Source of the DNA: Corella eumyota
Lineage: Eukaryota > Chordata > Ascidiacea > Phlebobranchia > Corellidae
NCBI GenBank assembly: GCA_963082875.1
Contig: OY720099.1
Location: forward strand, 17,775,066 to 17,839,065
Direction: 5' to 3'
Length of the DNA stretch: 64,000 nucleotides
This document shows, piece after piece, positions 59,857 to 64,000 of this stretch. A program made the position numbers and the translations under genes. The stretch's first letter is position 1; the number at the start of each line of letters is the position of its first letter. Below the pieces are notes generated by a model. It was given only the letters and a program-made list of their open reading frames with translations, searched no databases and was not told the DNA's origin.

Positions 59857-62760
59857 TTACATGATTACACAACATGTTGATTTAATGACTTTTTTGTTCA
59901 CTATCATTACTTTAAGTTGTTGAAAGCAAAATAAAATTTGAGCTTGGTTTAGTCCAACGCCTAACTGTGAGATATTTCCTTGTACAAAGTTGTTGATCAT
60001 AATCATTAAATTCTTTTGCTGTTTGGCTGTAAGTTGAGCGGTGGATAACTGGCCACCATTTGCTTGGCCACCATTTGCTTGATCACCAATGGCCAACCCA
60101 CCGTTTGCCAATTCTTTCTCTTTTGATTTCTTTAACTCGTGCCTAAAAAATGATAGTTTTTGGTTTATTTTAATGCAATTTAAAGGCTATAACTACTCAT
60201 ATACTTATAAACAGCTTTAATTAGTCTTATTTTTGTAAGTTATTTTTTTGTATATACCTTTCCTTGATGTGAGAAAGTCGAATGCACGACTTAAACATAG
60301 AGTAACATCAGTTACTCCGACCCAGTCTCGAGTTGCCTGTGGCAGTTTAGAATATTATAGATTATAAATGCCCAGTAATTATGCTGCTGATCAAGTGCTG
60401 GCTCAGCAGGCGTTCATACCGTTTATAGCGCCTTACTCAAGAGCACTACAGCATGAGGTAAGTGGGAATTGAGCCCACGGCCCCATGTGTGGTGTAGCAA
60501 GTGTTCTTACCACTACACCACGCTGCCGGAAGTATTAGTATTTAGTAATAAAACCAAATATTTTACGCTTTTTTGTTCAAAAAATGCATATTTCACGTAC
60601 TTTAAAGACTCAATTTCTGCTTTCAAAGAGGCTATTTCATCAACTTCAACGTTTGCCTTTTTTCTGCCGTCTAAAATTTTGTCTTTAATCGCACCCAAGC
60701 ACAAGTTCAAGGCAGAGTCATTCACATCTTTATTAAGGTTATCCTCACTATTAACCTGAAACAGATGCTCGATATTTGCCTTAAGGTTGTACATTTCTTC
60801 TTCTGTTAAAGATAAGTTGAACTCCGTAGATTTTGCATTCTCGAGCTTTTTTCTAGAATAAAGATATATATAAAAAAAGGTTATTTTGTGCTATTTTATT
60901 CGGTATTTTTACTGTGCTTACTTCAAGGCTTCTATTTCAATGCGCAGTTCAGCCACCTTATTTGGCTCATCTTTGACTCGCTCCACCTTTTCTGCTAAAA
61001 GCGCATCTCTCAGGATCTGAAAGCAATATTGGACTTTACTCACGTCCATGCCGACGTTTATTTCAATCGAATTCTTAATGTATTCTTGTACTTTTATGTT
61101 AAGCTCGGTAATGGTTTGCTCGGTTAGTTTTGTTTTCTCTCCGTTCGGCTGGTTTTCATAATTACTAAAAATAAATAGAGGTTTGTAAGTTATATTAAAA
61201 TTTAACACTTTAGAATATGTTTTAAAATTTTATTTAATAGAAAAGTATTGGGGAACTGTTTTATGTAATTTACAAGGCCTTGTAATTACCGTTTCAATTC
61301 TTCTAACTCAGCCTTTAGTCTTTCTTTTTCCTTGGATTCTGCCAATGCCTTCTCTCTTTCGTTTAGAATTATTGTTTTCAGCCTCTCAAAGCAAAACTCT
61401 CTTCTTTTTTGGTTGTTGCCGATGTCTAAAGTTTTGATGATGTTTTTGAGGTATTTTTCAATCATTCTCAGTAAATCGTCGTCCGTTAGGTCTTTGCCAA
61501 TAGTATCTTCAGTCGATTGTTGACCCCTTAAATTAAAAAAAAAACATTTGTTGTGTTTTTAATGACCACCTGTGCTTGTATATTTGCTTGAAAGCATACT
61601 AGAAATGTTGCAATACAGTTATTATATTACCTTAAGCCCTTTAACTCATTCTCCAACCGTTCAATCTTAAGATTCAAGTCCGTGGATTCGTTAATGACCA
61701 CTATGTTTTGAATTGCTGCTACTTGCTGTGAAAATCGGCAGGTCGCAAATGTTTCACCAAGATTTCCTTGGTCAGAACTTATCGTTGCGATCATTGTGTT
61801 AAAGGAATTCCCTCCTAAATTACTTTGAAGACATTTCGTTAGAGTTGAGTTTCGGTAAGGTATATGGCCATTGTTTTCGCTTAACGCCCGCATAACTAAC
61901 TCAAGCTGAAGCAGGGACACATTGATGTTATTTGCTTCATTAATTCGTTCTTTGTTGTTTTCATTTGACCTTCCGACTCTTTCTGATCCTGCAAGGTCTA
62001 CCAGATTGATCTTGGAGTGAAAAATTCGTTCTCCCTCTCGTCTAGTGAACTTTAATGTTAAAATACAGTGGGATCTGGATGAAGCTTTGTTGAATTGCGT
62101 TTCTGCAACACTTCTATTGCGATTTCCTTTCATCAAGATTGCCATCGCTTCGTTTGCATTTGTAATAGGATGCATTGATAAGCCCTTCATGAAAAATGCC
62201 CCATTTTCTTGTCGAAACCTAGGCTCTACTCGTGTAAGGTCGCTCATCGCTTTAATTTTTTTCTCTGATTTGCGAGTCAGTAAATCATATGCAACTTCAT
62301 TGTAGATTTCCATGTACGACATTTCGACTTCAACATTGTCTCCAATCCTATTGAAAATTTCAATCGCTGTTCTGGGAATTATACCAAAGTGGTCAAATCT
62401 TTGTGAAGATTGATCGACATTACCTACAAAGTCTTCCTTAACATCGCCAAGAATGGTATAAGTTTTACCAGTGGCGGTCTGCCCGTAAGCGAATATAGTT
62501 CCATTGTAGCCCTCTAGTGCCCAATCTATAACCGGTTTTGCAACTTCATTGTAAACTTCTTGCTGTGTTGAATCTTCTTGAAAAATTTCGTTAAATTCAT
62601 ATTGATGGGTTGAAAAACCAGTAAACTCCGGGTTCTCAATTTGCAAGATTGGTCCCTTTTGTTTTCCGCTATCATCTAGAATTGATTGATAATCTATAGT
62701 ATTGCCATTTGGGTTTCTTGGCCTTATTCTGCAGAATATTCGAATTGCAACTGCTGCCAT
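59857..62760 (-). CDS. KIF6-like motor with four tandem tail modules and CaaX box, copy B
   Basis: Five exons, 62760-61631, 61526-61290, 61164-60922, 60852-60601 and 60142-59857, make 715 residues. The motor (1-376) has P-loop GQTATGKT (93-100), GIIPRT, switch I NKASSRSH (224-231), switch II DLAGSE (255-260), HIPYRNSTLTKCL and ATCRFSQQV. L5 is short. Exons 2-5 each encode one version of the KIF6 tail segment: an LTxxx..L...I helix, a VG or IG turn, then a YCF/FCF/LCL helix with L-K. Exons 2-4 each end in a short coiled coil (LKAELEELK, LRIEIEALK, LKAEIESLK) echoing the motor's own neck (IERLENELKGL). All four introns are phase 2 at that same point. The last exon has a QANGG repeat and ends STCCVIM: a CVIM CaaX box with a preceding Cys that could be palmitoylated. 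Confidence 0.9.
60243..60529 (-). repeat. SINE, full length
   Basis: Copy in the last intron of kinesin copy B, in the same sense as the gene. Head intact (ACTACACCACGCTGCCGG on the plus strand). Open-frame extension from exon 4 into it is intronic. Confidence 0.9.
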
Positions 62761-63949
62761 ACTTAAAGGTATTTTTATTCTTAACTATGGTTGTACATGT
62801 AGTACCCTATTCGTTTCAAAACTTTAGACTATATCGCGACAACGTTGTTTTTATAGGCTTTAAACTATTCTTTAAACTTTAACTTTGTTTGTTTTTTTAT
62901 CCGCGATTTTTTTATTGTATTTAAATGAGGGTATGAATTCTTTCTAAAGATTTTTCTCTCTGCTATCTGTGTGTGCTCTGTATTTAAATTTTTTTTCTCA
63001 ATATATTTTTAGTTCTCAATTATGTGTGAACCTTTTATTATTACAATGGCAGAGCGCTATAAAGACATATCGTTTTTCAACAAAGTTTGTAGTAATTACA
63101 TAAGGTTAAAAAGTCAGTCATTCTTTCTTAATTATTTATTGCTAGCAATACATTTAAAAATAACGTAAGCTATTGATGAATGTAAAAATTTAATCAACAA
63201 ACTTTTTGATACTTGATACAGTTATTTATATACACCTAGGCTACAATAAAACCTGTATACTTAAATTTAAAACACAAATTTAAATGCAAAGTTATAAAGT
63301 TTTGAAAAATATTATTTTCTAAAAATAATTTCGTAAAAAATATTTTTAAAACTTTAAAATATTTTTTGTTTAAATTGATTTTTAAAATATGTTATAACAT
63401 AGCGCTATTGCTAAAAAAAAAATTTTTTAAAAATAATTACGAGCTTAAAATGTTTTCAACTTTGCAACTTTGTTGTTTTTTATTCGAAATCCTCAGTTTT
63501 AAAACAAGCATTTCGTGATCCGCAAGGTGGTGCAAGGAAAAATAATCCTTGAAGTCAAAGTCTGCCAATTTTAATTACGTCATAAAAGAAAGGCAAATGT
63601 AGTTTAGTTGAAGGAATTACAAGGTGTTTACTTTTTAGAAAAACAAAAAAGTTTTTTTCAGTAAAACTCGTACCAGAAAGTCAATTTGATGCAAAAAGTG
63701 TAATAATACGTCGCTTAAGGCGTACTTACTTGCAATTAATACCTATAGACAGATAGACTGATAGGTGACTAACAAAAAAATAATAACTAAAATGCTATTA
63801 TTTCAAGTTCATACGTTAATGAAAAATTAATTTGTTTTTTGCTGTGCAACGTTTATGCAATTATTTTTTTTAATTTTTAGAAGTTTTTATAATATATTCA
63901 GAAAGATAATGGACTAAAATGGTTTCTTAAAACCTTGTTGAAAGAAAAA
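62761..63949. other. Upstream region of kinesin copy B
   Basis: AT-rich intergenic DNA, probably holding the copy B promoter and that of a gene to the right. No SINE, RNA gene or coding sequence is recognised. Confidence 0.5.
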
Positions 63950-64000
63950 ATGTCGAATCAAGATGCTTACGTTTGCAGAAAGGCTGACGATGACTTGAGA
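63950..64000 (+). CDS. Possible start of a gene running off the right edge
   Basis: ATG at 63950 in an A-rich context (AAAAAATGTCG) opens a frame MSNQDAYVCRKADDDLR that is still open at the last base. Codon make-up is more balanced than the surrounding spacer, which suggests a real first exon. Seventeen residues are too few to name it. Confidence 0.35.
   Translation, partial: MSNQDAYVCRKADDDLR

Noticed and set aside
60469-60759. Open frame on the plus strand over a SINE and kinesin exon
   Set aside because: It reads antisense to a kinesin exon and into the SINE head; a shadow.

Overview
The window looks like nuclear DNA of a tunicate, most probably Ciona (intestinalis/robusta type). It is very AT-rich, genes are compact with many short GT..AG introns, the gene set is chordate-like (Smoothened, SUV39H, SENP1/2, ZXD zinc-finger protein, KIF6-like kinesins), and the actin is of the ascidian muscle type. 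One tRNA-derived SINE family is scattered throughout and resembles the short retroposon reported from Ciona as Cics-1 (name recalled, not searched). By adding approximate lengths, this SINE fills about a tenth of the window.

Layout. 0.7-6 kb: G6PD (+, 12 exons), convergent with an intronless muscle actin (-, 6.7-7.9 kb). 8.4-13.4 kb: a SENP1/2-type SUMO protease (+, 12 exons) with a palindromic non-autonomous DNA transposon in one intron. 15 kb: intronless BCAP31. 16.2-26.8 kb: Smoothened (+, 17 exons), one of whose introns holds a tandem SINE array and, inside it, a whole-looking Ty3/gypsy element with near-identical LTRs. 28.1-31.9 kb: SUV39H H3K9 methyltransferase (8 exons). 33.2 kb: intronless BUD31. 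34-37.3 kb: a ZXD-family zinc-finger gene. 37.3-41.9 kb: a gene-poor stretch. 41.9-47.6 kb: a 1740-residue protein of unknown family built from repeated small helical units with a Lys/Arg/Ser-Pro linker. 50.2 kb: a small single-pass membrane protein. 51.1-54.1 kb: AMT (glycine-cleavage T-protein). 55-56.3 kb: NDUFB11. 57-62.8 kb: two tandem KIF6-like kinesins on the minus strand. At the right edge a new reading frame may begin.

The most unusual system is the kinesin pair. Both motors are kinesin-9/KIF6-like and both end in a CaaX prenylation box (CIIL in one; CVIM, the K-Ras4B box, in the other). The KIF6-type tail segment is present once in the first kinesin and four times in the second, each copy on its own exon bounded by phase-2 introns at an equivalent site. 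This reads as exon duplication producing membrane-anchorable motors with a repeated tail. I built all exon models by hand from splice signals and reading-frame continuity; for every multi-exon gene reported the total length is an exact multiple of three. Family names rest on remembered conserved motifs, not on searches.
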